In this document: piece by piece, positions 48,101-57,200 of the stretch
Position numbering within the stretch: the stretch's first letter is position 1
How the letters are laid out: each line of letters starts with the position of its first letter
Source: SIG701 sp045577175
GTDB taxonomy: Bacteria; Bacillota; Clostridia; Oscillospirales; CAG-272
Reading direction: 5' to 3'
DNA length: 64,000 bases
NCBI GenBank assembly: GCA_045577175.1
Contig: JAZNHT010000023.1
Location: 1-64,000 of the forward strand
Program-made: the position numbers and the translations under genes
Notes under the pieces: model-generated
What the model was told of the DNA's origin: nothing
Seen by the model: the letters and a program-made list of their open reading frames with translations, nothing else
The model's database searches: none

Positions 48101-49589
48101 TGATTCCAACATTTACGCCACGAACACCGAGCCTGTTATGTTTGACTACGACGGCAGAGATCTCGTTCTTTGGGGCGGCAACACCACCTTCGGTCAGACC
48201 TCCTTCCGCCGCTATCCGATCAATATCGCGGTATCCGATGACAATCTCCGGTCGTTCGGCGGTATTCAGGACGTCACGTCCCGCACGGCATTCCAGGGCA
48301 TGAACACCGGTACCCGTATGGACGTCACGAACCCGTTTGTCACGCAGATCGGTGACTCTATCCTCTTCTGCTTCTCCGGCGAGGGCGGATTTACCATGCG
48401 TATTGACGACTTCGGTGACTACTTCTTCCGCACGAAGGGTGCGTATGACTCCTTTGAAAATTCTACGACGGAGTACGAGGGGTGGGCAATCGTCGGCGGC
48501 TCTGCGGAAACGAGCAGTGCCCATGCGACCGACGGCAGCAAATCCATGCTGATTATGCCCGAAACGCACGTTGTCCGTTCGATCCCTTCCCTGTCTGACG
48601 GTACCGTATCGTTTGATCTATGGATTGATGACGTTGCGCAGACCGATTTTGAGTTCGAATTTGAATCTGCGTTCGGTATCCACTACGGCGATGCCGCGCC
48701 TGCCGCTTTCCGTCTGACAGGCAACAGCCTCACATGGAACGGCTCGGATACGGCAGTAACCGTCGACCTCAAAAACGGTTGGAACACATTCGTATTCAAT
48801 ATCGATCTGGCGAGCGAAAAGCAGTCCCTCACGCTGTCCGTCAACGGCGGCAAGGCAACAAAAGCTCCGATCAATCATGGCGAGCTTCACAACTATATCT
48901 GTTATGTAAGTTTCAATCTCGACGGAAAGCAAGCATACTATCTTGACTCGTTCCTCGTGACCGACAACGATCCCATCATCTACACGGAGAGAGTCACTGA
49001 GGCTACGCTCGGTGAGCTGACCGATGTCTCCAAGCTGTTGCTGGAGGAGTACAAGACGCTCGACAGAGCCGTTGCAGCACTTAAACTTGAAATGTCAAAC
49101 GCTATGGGCAAGTCGTTCAAGGAGGAAAACACCGCTGTCTACAATCTTACCCTCAACTACTCGCTGGATGACGGTCAGACGTGGACACCGGCCAATCTTG
49201 TGGATATTCCGATCGAAGGTATTACCGTCCGCATCGATTATCCGGCAGGCACCTCCGCTTCGACGCATGAGTTCAAGCTGCTTCAGCTGTTTGACGAAAG
49301 ATCGTACCGTCACGAATACCAGCCGGGTGATTTGCAATTCGCTCTGCTGAAGGAAGGCGAAGACGGTCTGTACGTCCGCGTGTCCGGCTCCTGCCCCGTC
49401 ATGCTTGCGTGGGAGGAGGTCGCCGAGCCGATACCGGATACCCCCGACACACCTGTAGATCCCGATACTCCCGATAATACCGGCGAAATGTCTTCGATGC
49501 TTGTCATCGGTATCGGTGCGGCTGTTGTGGCGGCAGCATCAATCCTTACCGCAATCATTATTAAAAAATCCAAAAAGAAATCCGCATAA
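45165..49589 (+). CDS. P9: sialidase-like surface protein, long type, divergent propeller
   Basis: P9 is the longest copy (1474 residues) and the most divergent in the propeller. The first strand has Glu where most paralogs have Arg (HGEYMDTPSGMMYAF); the first Asp box is SFNEGRSFW, with Asn for Asp; the RCQ motif is RNQ; and an extra loop (YDPEKFLDIPEEELHKIPC, near 875) precedes the third box. Later boxes SDNLGGIW, TTDCGKTW and SYDHGLTW remain. The signature is SDGEDGPGVDYV. The rest follows the long type: Ig motif WKSSDPSVIDPATGKV near 438, second lectin-like domain from 1095, C-terminal module from about 1285, helix near 1446 and KSKKKSA. These changes suggest a different ligand or loss of catalysis (inference). 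The ATG at 45165 has AAAGGAG. Confidence 0.8.
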   Translation: MNVQKKILSFMLAVIMLFGMISPLGVRTARAAEIVAGENILNAAYSDQEIAINGVAEQGWSFSTPVSENALIGALWDIDNLYLMIRNPDKERLTVTVNGVKLTADNAEIKSATNKAQSEYKVSFETLGVTFNDFGKKIDASIQVGSTVWEGKIVLTSTKWLAADTPTRRITVSSSGSARNAIVDANALPTNYQGVKKTTLGFNFFDLYNPVGNNPRSVSSTVSLSGNDFAGISDSNANVALEFTFTPNQMPVYDLGMDADFSGATPSCGLNVSLNRQGHLGSLRMGIMNTNAGLVFIARSAERDYTCLLNREVGDTVRIGIIWTTDNTLMLSVDGMQIAVFKNVAYTARYGTLKASESSSLSFSCFRSIDKAESTADNFDMDVTSIAIGVNSGDSILDSLTFESLRKRNSDPNNIFSDLFLAKKHGTDPFPGTLDVTWKSSDPSVIDPATGKVTIPEGAGKSVTMTATMPALGVSKSFDLFVPGTAKTEDILIKTSDRVTMDGKGVAPEEPFFTLDKSNSSIIRDLKEVKTVNVIVLKDGDEVTRLNESMLTIWTSDDNEKYTQAENFKILRAGQYTYLYDFEATGRYIKVHATVWLAADADFTGPVDGMIDAYYADVFGDNGVPFATKSTLTIGNSADTTAYDTVHAISPADAGVNCVTADMSDVRFYLGAELLYHYFDGTNFLVRIPKIKANSEVTLTICSGNASAMDISNKEYVYEVVYGTREVYLEHGEYMDTPSGMMYAFIDGGNGSGPFYFRRSFNEGRSFWTQESATGSSDVVSAARGALYDPENGRIVVTGSTKPYTDGVDSSFYQVTGFVYSDNLGGIWRQATLTVEGDPFPLFNSYGQPVKLASSDGEDGPGVDYVVAFGGYDFVGNGYDPEKFLDIPEEELHKIPCVNRVAYTTDCGKTWVIGPSVIRDTDSVAISNSIREVGITESCVWEAEDGTLMMISRNQYPEEYHFAVAYSYDHGLTWQEEAGDSNIYATNTEPVMFDYDGRDLVLWGGNTTFGQTSFRRYPINIAVSDDNLRSFGGIQDVTSRTAFQGMNTGTRMDVTNPFVTQIGDSILFCFSGEGGFTMRIDDFGDYFFRTKGAYDSFENSTTEYEGWAIVGGSAETSSAHATDGSKSMLIMPETHVVRSIPSLSDGTVSFDLWIDDVAQTDFEFEFESAFGIHYGDAAPAAFRLTGNSLTWNGSDTAVTVDLKNGWNTFVFNIDLASEKQSLTLSVNGGKATKAPINHGELHNYICYVSFNLDGKQAYYLDSFLVTDNDPIIYTERVTEATLGELTDVSKLLLEEYKTLDRAVAALKLEMSNAMGKSFKEENTAVYNLTLNYSLDDGQTWTPANLVDIPIEGITVRIDYPAGTSASTHEFKLLQLFDERSYRHEYQPGDLQFALLKEGEDGLYVRVSGSCPVMLAWEEVAEPIPDTPDTPVDPDTPDNTGEMSSMLVIGIGAAVVAAASILTAIIIKKSKKKSA

Positions 49590-49593
49590 CCCG

Positions 49594-49634
49594 AATCGGT
49601 CGGCAAAAAATTGCCGACCGATTCCTGCTTTTTA
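49594..49634 (+). terminator. P9 terminator
   Basis: AATCGGTCGGCAA pairs with TTGCCGACCGATT, followed by CCTGCTTTTT. Same stem as P2 and P10. Confidence 0.85.
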
Positions 49635-49655
49635 TCAAAATACGGCAAATTACTA

Positions 49656-49684
49656 TTGCATTTCCTTGCTGAATTTGCTATAAT
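49656..49684 (+). promoter_or_regulatory. P10 promoter
   Basis: TTGCAT, 17-base spacer ending GCTGAATTTGC, TATAAT at 49679-49684. Confidence 0.6.
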
Positions 49685-49725
49685 TGACATAGTAGCACCT
49701 AAATTTTCAAATAGAGGATACATTT

Positions 49726-52700
49726 ATGATTGTCAAAATGAAAAAGATTCTGTCTCTCTTTTTGGCGTCGCTCATTCTGTTCGGTCTGATTCCGCCGATC
49801 GAAACAGCCGCAGACACACCCACACTTCTGAGCGCGCAAGCAGGAAACTATCTCTACGCATCCTTTGTCCAGCAGGATATGCTGACAAACGGTATCGCCA
49901 GCGAATACGGCTGGCAAATCTCCGTCCCTGTTTCCGCAAACGCAAAAATCGGTGCGCTTTGGGATGTATCAACGCTCTATATCGCCGTCGATAATCCCGA
50001 CTGTGAGTCCGTTTCCGTTTCGCTGAACGGCACGGCTATCACGTCGGCAAATGCGTCCGTTGCTACCAATGCGTATAACGACTGCACAGAGTATGCCGTT
50101 TCGTTTGAGACGCTCGACATGGAAATCTTCAACTACGGAGAAACGGTCTCTGCATCTGTTACGGTCGGCAGCGATACGTGGAACGGCGTAATCGTGCTCT
50201 CCAGCACCGAATGGTTCGCCACGCAGGGCATCAACCTCCCGGACGCCTCCCGCGGACGCAGCCGCCTTGCTCTCGTTGAGAAGGAAGGCCTTCCGACTTC
50301 GAACCAAAATGTCGTCACCGTCCCGAACGGCCTCCACTTCTACGATCGGTATGACGAAGGCGGAAACAATCCCCGTCAGGTGCGCTCGCAGGCTCTATAT
50401 ACGTTTGATGAGTTTTCGGACAGAAGCAGAAGCAACATCGTGGAGTTCACATTCCACGCGGACGCGATGCCCGTCTACGAGCTCGGCTATGACAACGAAT
50501 TCTATTCCTACATGCCCACCGCCGGCTTCGGCTACTGGATGACGGACGGCGATACGGAGGGCAAAAACCCCTATATGGCTACGATGGGTATCATCAACAC
50601 GGATGTCGGTCTTGTATTCGTCGCGCACAACGATGCACAGGACTTCACCTATGTGCTGAACAAGTACGTCGGCGACACGTTCCGCGTCACGACGATGTGG
50701 AATCCCGATGACAGTGTCACCGTTCTGATTGACGGCGCGGAAATCGGCACGTTCCTTGACATGAGCTACAAGCCGTACTTCCAGACTGTCGGCAAAAACA
50801 CACTCTTTATCTACATCCAGCGCTCTGTATTTGCCGCAGAGAGTGCCGCTGACAACTTTGAAGTATACGTTACGGATATTGCGGTCGGCAAGGGCTACGG
50901 CGACTGCATCACCGATACGCTGACCTTTGACACGATCAAAAAAGAGAACGCCGACGAAAAAGCGATCGTTTCTGATCTTTTCCTTCCGGCATCGATCTCC
51001 ACACCGCATTTTGTCACGGCGGCAAACATCGTCTGGGAATCCTCTGACACCTCTGTAATCAACCCTGTAACAGGTGAGGTGAATCGTCCCATCGGAAACG
51101 GTCAGGCAATCACGCTGACTGCCAACATTGCGGAATACGGCATCACCAAAGACTTCAATCTGTTCGTCAAGGGACTGAATCCCTCCTCCGATATTCTCGT
51201 GAAAACGAAAGACACCGGCACCACAAAGGGCGCGGGAGTCGTTTTCGAAGGCGATACCTTCACGCTGGACACGACCAACAACAGTCTGATCCGCGATCTC
51301 GGCGAGACGAAAACCGTAAACGTAATCGTTTTGAAGGACGGCGACGACATCACCCGTCTGAACGAAAGCATGGTCTCCATCTGGGTAAGCGACAACAATG
51401 CAACGTACCGCCCGGTCGATTCGTTCAAGATTCTCCGTGACGGTCAGTACACCTACCTGTACGATTTCAACGTGGCAGGACGCTACATAAAGGTCCACTC
51501 CACCACGCATGACGAAACCGCACCCGACTTCACCGGTCCGATTGACGGCATGATGGAGGTTTACTGCCATAACGTATTCGGTGACGGCGGTCAGAATTTC
51601 TCGACTGTCAGCACCGTAACGCTCGCAAACAGCGGCGAGAACGCGATCTATGACCGTGTGTACGCCTTCACGGCAGCCGAGGCAGGCATCCAGTCCGTGA
51701 CCGCAGATATGGCGGACGTTCGCTTCTATCTCAGCGACGAGCTGCTCTATCACTACTACGACGGCGAGCTGTTCTACGTCCGCGTATCCAAAATCCCGGC
51801 AAACAGCTCTGTCACGCTGACGATTCTCTCCGGCAACTCCGCCGCGCTGAACATTTCCGATAAGGAATACGTGTACGAGGTCGTATACGGCACGCGCGAA
51901 ACGTTCAAGGGCAGCTGGCGCTGGCTCACGGAAATGGCGGACGGCGGCTACGCCTCCTTCTTCGCGCAGGCTGTCAGCGACAAGGACGTATATTTCCAGA
52001 TGACCTATGACGACGGCAGAACGTGGTCGGATGCCGTAATCGCCAACGGCACAGGCTCGCACCTTGCTGTTCCCTACGATGTTCTTTACGACGAAGAAAC
52101 CGGACGGATGCTCATGTACGGCACCTACCGCGTCAATTGGGATCCGGTTGAGACCGAATACCGTGCCATGTTCTCCGAAGACAGCGGACTCAATTGGCAT
52201 GTTGCTCCGATTTCGTATACAAACCCGGATCTGACAGGCGGTCTCGGAAACTATCTCGGTATGCTGAAGGTATCCTCCTACGACGGTGAGGACGGTCCGA
52301 ACGTGGACTACGTAATCGCGGTCGGCGGTCCTGATATGACGGATACGGAATATATCGGTGATTATCCGCAAAACGCCGGTACAACGCTCTACAGCGTGGA
52401 CGCAGGCAAATCCTGGACGACGAGCGAATCCTGCATCCGCTACCCCAAGGGCGAGGGCGAATCGATTCGTGAAACGTCCATCTGCGAGCCGACCATCTTG
52501 GAAAACGATGACGGCGTGCTCGTTTTCTACTCCCGCTGTCAGTGGAGAAACGTTTATCACCTGGCGGTGGCATTCTCCTACGATTTCGGTATCACCTGGA
52601 CGGAGGAAGCAACGCTTTCCAACGTTTACTCGACCAACACCCAGCCGATCATGTTTGAGTTTGATAACGCAAAAATGATGGCTTGGGGTGGCAACACCGC

Positions 52701-54048
52701 CTGGGGCGCAGGCTCCTTCCGCCGCTATCCTTTGAACGTCGCCGTCTCCTATGACGGACTGATGACGTTTGAAGGTATTCAGGATCTCTACCTGAGAACT
52801 GCCTACCAGGGCATGATTACGGGCAACCGTTTTGACACGACGAACCCGACCGCCACGCAGATGGGCGACAGCCTGTTCTGCTTCTTTGAAGGTGACGGCT
52901 CCTATATACTTCGCGTAGACGATTTTGCCGATTACTTCTTCCGCACGAAGGGTGCATACGACTCCTTTGAAAACTCAATCCCCGAGTACGAGGGATGGGC
53001 ACTCACGGGCGGTATGCTCGAAACAGCCGACGACCGCGCCACGGACGGCACACGCTCCGCTCGCTTCAGTGTCGGTGCATCGGCAGTCCGTTCGATCCCT
53101 TCTCTCTCCAATGGTACGATCTCCTTTGATTTCTGGATCGACGATCCCGCTGCGGCTGATTTCTCCGTCGGACTCCAGTCCGCGTTCTCGCTGGATTCAA
53201 GCATTGCGGCTCCCGTCGCGTTTGATATTAAGGACGGTATGCTCACCTTCCTCGGCAGCTCTGTCGCAATCGATCCCGGTCTCAAGTCCGGTTGGAACTC
53301 GTTCACCTTCACGCTGGCACTGGATAACCCGATACAGTCCGTCACGCTGAGCGTCAACGGCGGTGCCGCTGTGAATGTGCCGATTAATGACGGTCAGATC
53401 AACAACTACGTCTGCTATGTGAACGTAAACTGCGACGGCGCACAGGTTTACTACATAGACTCCTTCCTCGCTGTGGACAACGACGAAGTGCTCTATATTG
53501 AGAAGGAGACTGCCGTTGTCGAAAGCGAGCTGACAGAGGTTCCTGTCGCGCTTCAGGCAACCTACGCGGATACCGAGGCACTCGCAGACACGCTCACGCA
53601 GCTGATGGCTGACACACACGGTGTCGAATACGCGCAGAACAGCAAGGTGATGGATCTCTCCATGATCGTCTCCCTTGACGGCTCACAGACGTGGACGGAT
53701 GCAAAGATGTCCGACATCCCGCTCGGCGGCATTGAGATCCGTATCGACTATCCCGAAGGCACGTCGGCCGAGACGCACGATTTCAAGCTGATCCACATGT
53801 TCTCTGCGGACTCTCAGCGTCACAGCGTTACGGCAGGTGAGTGGGAATCTCCCATTATCACCGAGAAAGAGGACGGTCTGTATGTAACGGTGCTCGGCTT
53901 CTCCCCCTTCATCCTCTCCTGGAGCGATGGCACGGAGGCGCCGGCTGACACGGCATCCGTCACCCCGATTTACTGGATCGGTGCGTCTGTGATCGCAATC
54001 GCTATGGTGACCACTGTTGTAATCGTAAGAAAAAGAAGAAAAGCATAA
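49726..54048 (+). CDS. P10: sialidase-like surface protein, long type
   Basis: P10 (1440 residues) pairs with P8 in the C-terminal third (QATYADTEALADTLTQLMAD, SVTAGEWESP). The LamG-like region is slightly shortened (TFDEFSDRSRSNIVEFTF). Asp boxes are TYDDGRTW, SEDSGLNW, SVDAGKSW and SYDFGITW; the first propeller strand reads SWRWLTEMADGGYASFF. YDGEDGPNVDYV is near 852, the second lectin-like domain starts near 1079 and the C-terminal module near 1268. The linker is short and the anchor helix (near 1418) is followed by RKRRKA, not KSKKKSA. The ATG at 49726 has AGAGGA; a second ATG four codons on (49738) is possible and would give the same signal peptide. Confidence 0.8.
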   Translation: MIVKMKKILSLFLASLILFGLIPPIETAADTPTLLSAQAGNYLYASFVQQDMLTNGIASEYGWQISVPVSANAKIGALWDVSTLYIAVDNPDCESVSVSLNGTAITSANASVATNAYNDCTEYAVSFETLDMEIFNYGETVSASVTVGSDTWNGVIVLSSTEWFATQGINLPDASRGRSRLALVEKEGLPTSNQNVVTVPNGLHFYDRYDEGGNNPRQVRSQALYTFDEFSDRSRSNIVEFTFHADAMPVYELGYDNEFYSYMPTAGFGYWMTDGDTEGKNPYMATMGIINTDVGLVFVAHNDAQDFTYVLNKYVGDTFRVTTMWNPDDSVTVLIDGAEIGTFLDMSYKPYFQTVGKNTLFIYIQRSVFAAESAADNFEVYVTDIAVGKGYGDCITDTLTFDTIKKENADEKAIVSDLFLPASISTPHFVTAANIVWESSDTSVINPVTGEVNRPIGNGQAITLTANIAEYGITKDFNLFVKGLNPSSDILVKTKDTGTTKGAGVVFEGDTFTLDTTNNSLIRDLGETKTVNVIVLKDGDDITRLNESMVSIWVSDNNATYRPVDSFKILRDGQYTYLYDFNVAGRYIKVHSTTHDETAPDFTGPIDGMMEVYCHNVFGDGGQNFSTVSTVTLANSGENAIYDRVYAFTAAEAGIQSVTADMADVRFYLSDELLYHYYDGELFYVRVSKIPANSSVTLTILSGNSAALNISDKEYVYEVVYGTRETFKGSWRWLTEMADGGYASFFAQAVSDKDVYFQMTYDDGRTWSDAVIANGTGSHLAVPYDVLYDEETGRMLMYGTYRVNWDPVETEYRAMFSEDSGLNWHVAPISYTNPDLTGGLGNYLGMLKVSSYDGEDGPNVDYVIAVGGPDMTDTEYIGDYPQNAGTTLYSVDAGKSWTTSESCIRYPKGEGESIRETSICEPTILENDDGVLVFYSRCQWRNVYHLAVAFSYDFGITWTEEATLSNVYSTNTQPIMFEFDNAKMMAWGGNTAWGAGSFRRYPLNVAVSYDGLMTFEGIQDLYLRTAYQGMITGNRFDTTNPTATQMGDSLFCFFEGDGSYILRVDDFADYFFRTKGAYDSFENSIPEYEGWALTGGMLETADDRATDGTRSARFSVGASAVRSIPSLSNGTISFDFWIDDPAAADFSVGLQSAFSLDSSIAAPVAFDIKDGMLTFLGSSVAIDPGLKSGWNSFTFTLALDNPIQSVTLSVNGGAAVNVPINDGQINNYVCYVNVNCDGAQVYYIDSFLAVDNDEVLYIEKETAVVESELTEVPVALQATYADTEALADTLTQLMADTHGVEYAQNSKVMDLSMIVSLDGSQTWTDAKMSDIPLGGIEIRIDYPEGTSAETHDFKLIHMFSADSQRHSVTAGEWESPIITEKEDGLYVTVLGFSPFILSWSDGTEAPADTASVTPIYWIGASVIAIAMVTTVVIVRKRRKA

Positions 54049-54053
54049 CCCCC

Positions 54054-54085
54054 ATCGGTCGGCAGACATCTGCCGACCGATTTTG
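54054..54085 (+). terminator. P10 terminator
   Basis: ATCGGTCGGCAGA pairs with TCTGCCGACCGAT with only two loop bases, then TTTG. Same stem family as P2 and P9, weak T-run. Confidence 0.8.
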
Positions 54086-54135
54086 TTCATTGGGTGACAA
54101 ATCAGGTCAATTCTGTGACAAAATAAACGGAACGA

Positions 54136-54164
54136 TTTGCAAAAACTATTGATTTTTTGCAAAA
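54136..54164 (+). repeat. TTTGCAAAA direct repeat, 20-bp period, over the P11 -35 box
   Basis: TTTGCAAAA occurs at 54136-54144 and 54156-54164. The copies flank the -35 box (54149-54154), and a partial third TTTGC abuts the -10 box at 54167. Spacing matches the repeats before P4 and P7. Confidence 0.45.
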
Positions 54165-54177
54165 TCTTTGCTATAAT
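54149..54177 (+). promoter_or_regulatory. P11 promoter
   Basis: TTGATT, 17-base spacer ending CTTTGC, TATAAT at 54172-54177. Confidence 0.6.
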
Positions 54178-54225
54178 GGACAAAGCGGTCTCCCCGCACA
54201 TTTCAAGGAAATCGAGGAACACTCC

Positions 54226-57200
54226 ATGGCATCCATCTTCCGAAAAATTCTTGCCTTCTCGCTGGTATGCGTCATGCTGTTTGGCATGATTCCCGCATTC
54301 CCGACCAAGGCAGAATCCTCTGCCGCTTCCGAAAACGCGGTAAGCAACGTCATCCGCGCGTCCTATGCGGCGGATGAAATCAAACTGAACGGAAACCCGA
54401 ATGAAGCCAGTTGGAATCTCCACCTGACGCTTGCGGAAAACGCGCGTGTCGGTGCGCAGTGGGATTACCAAACGCTGTACATCGGTGTAAAAAATCCCGA
54501 AAAAAAGGAGATCACCGTTTCCGTAAACGGCACGGTTCTCTCCTCCGCAAACGCTCAAATCAAGAACTCCTCCAACAAGAAAAACACGGAATACTCCGTA
54601 TCTCTCCAAACGATCGGAATTACCGCGAATGATTACGGAGTCGAAATCCCCGTTATCATGCAGATCGGTACGGAAATGTGGGAGGGTACGATCCTCCTCA
54701 CGAGCACAAGCTGGGTCACGCTTCCGAAAGCATCCCGCGGCTTCGATTCTCTCGCAATCACGGATATAAACCGCGCTCCGACATCCGCGCAGGGTGTGAA
54801 GGAGGATGACGGTCTGTTCTTCTACGACAGATACAACAAAAACGGCAACAATCCGCGCGGAATCCGCACCGTCGCCTCGTATACCGATACCAAGGAGTTC
54901 GGTGCCGCACTTACGGACATGAGCCGCACGACGGTCATTGAGTTTGACTTCCACGCAGACAAAATGCCCGTATATGAGCTGGGTGTAACGGATAACACGT
55001 TCTATTCCTACATCCCGAACGCAGGCTTTGCGGCATGGGTCACGGGCAAGACAGAGTCCGACAACAAGCCGCTGATGGTCTCCTTCGGTATCATCAACAC
55101 GGAGGCCGGTCTTGTTTTCGTTGTACACGATGATGTAAAGGATTATACATACGTTTTGGATAAGCAGGTCGGCGATACCTTCCGTATCGGTCTTGCATGG
55201 ACGCCGGACGGTGATCTTGCATTTTCGCTCGACGGCACGACTGTAGCCGTTTATGAGAGCGTTTCATTCAAGCCGGTGTGGTGGGAGCTTGCCGAGGGTA
55301 CTTTGACCTTGAACTGCATCCGCGCCCTCAAGGCTGCCGAAAGCGATGCTGACACCATCGAATTTGATATTACGAATCTGAAGGTCGGAAAATCGAACGG
55401 CGATTCCGTCATTGATCAGATTACCTTTGAGAAAATTGCAGGCAAAAACACCTCTGCCAATGCAGTCACGACTGACCTTTCCTTGAGCGGCATCACGATC
55501 AACGATCCGTATCTCGACACCGTTTACCCTGTCGTGTTTGAAAGCTCCGATCCTTCCGTGATCGCAGCCGACGGTAAAGTTATGCGTCCCGCAGAAAACG
55601 GAAAAACGGTGTCGCTGACGGCAAAAATCGAGGCACTCGGCGTCACCAAGACGATCGACGTGTATGTACAGGGCGAAAATCCCTCGGCAAGCACGCTTGT
55701 GACGCAGAACGATGTCGTCACCTACAAAATGAAGGGCATCCCGTATGATGCGCCGACGTTCACGCTGGATACGACCAACAACAGCGTTATCCGCGATCTC
55801 GGCGAGGTTAAGAAGGTGAATGTTGTTGTTCTGAAGGACAGCGATGACATCACCCGTCTGCATGAAGGTATGCTGACAATCTGGGTGAGCGATGACAACA
55901 AGGCGTATCAGCAGACCGATTCCTTCAAACTTCTCCGTGACGGTCAGTACACCTATCTGTACGATTTTGAGGCGACCGGCCGCTACGTTAAGGTACACTG
56001 CACGACACATGACACGACCGATCCCGACTTCACCGCACCGCTTGACGGCATGATCGAGGCGTATTATGACGAGGTATTCGGAGACGGCGGAAACAGCTTT
56101 GCGTCCACCACGACCGCAACGGTGACGAACACCACGGCAAACACGCTGTACGATACCGTATACGTTCTCTCCGCCTCTGATGCCGGTGTGAGCTGTGTCA
56201 CGGCGGACAAATCTGACGTTCGCTTCTTCCTCGGCGAGGAGCTTCTCTATCACTGGTATGACGGAACGGATTTCTACGTCCGCGTGACGGAGGTTCCCGC
56301 AAACAGCATGGTGCCGATCACAATCCTCTCCGGCAACGCCAACGCGAAAAATATCTCCGATAAGGAGCACATATACGAGGTCTCCTACGGCACGACGGAA
56401 ACCTTTAACCGTATGTACGGTCACTGGTACATGCTTTTGCCGAACGGCACGCTCTTTAACTTCTCCGGCATCGCGGTAAACGATAAACCGTTCACCTATC
56501 AGGTGTCCCACGACGAGGGCAGAACGTGGAGTGCAGGTATCATTGCCGACGGCTCTGATGACTTTTTGTGCATCCCCTACGGCGATTATTACGATGAGGT
56601 CGCCGGTCGTATTCTCGTACAGGGAACGCGCACGATGGAGAACGGCAAGCTCTCCACGCGCGTCATGTATTCCGATGACCTGGGTAAGTCCTGGCATAAA
56701 TCGGAGATGATCCTGCCGGAGGAGGCGCAGTATTTCCAGAACTACGTAGACTTTACCAAATGCGCCTCCTACGACGGCGAGGACGGTCCCGGCGTGGACT
56801 TCGTATTCCCTGCCGCCATTGCGGATGACTATTACAAGACGACTGCCGGCATGGACTACCCTGCGGCGCAGGTAATCGTTATCTATTCCAAGGACGGCGG
56901 TAAGACGTGGGAAGTCAGCGAAAGCCGTATCCACTACACAAGCGGCATGGGCTTGCAGGTTCGTGAATCCGGCGTATGTGAGGCCGGCATCATTTGCGGT
57001 GACGACGGCTCACTTGCGCTGTATGCACGCTGCCAGTTTGAGTCCGTAAACCATTTTGCCGTATCTTATTCCTACGACAACGGTCTCACCTGGACGGAGG
57101 AAATGGTTCTCTCCAACGTTTATGCAACGAACACACAGGCACTCATGTACGATTTTGAAGGCTCCAAGCTGCTCATCTGGGGCGGTCACAACGCGCTCGG

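Noticed and set aside
54157..54225. Upstream extension of P11 by 23 codons
   Set aside because: It starts inside the P11 promoter; the ATG at 54226 fits the signal peptide.
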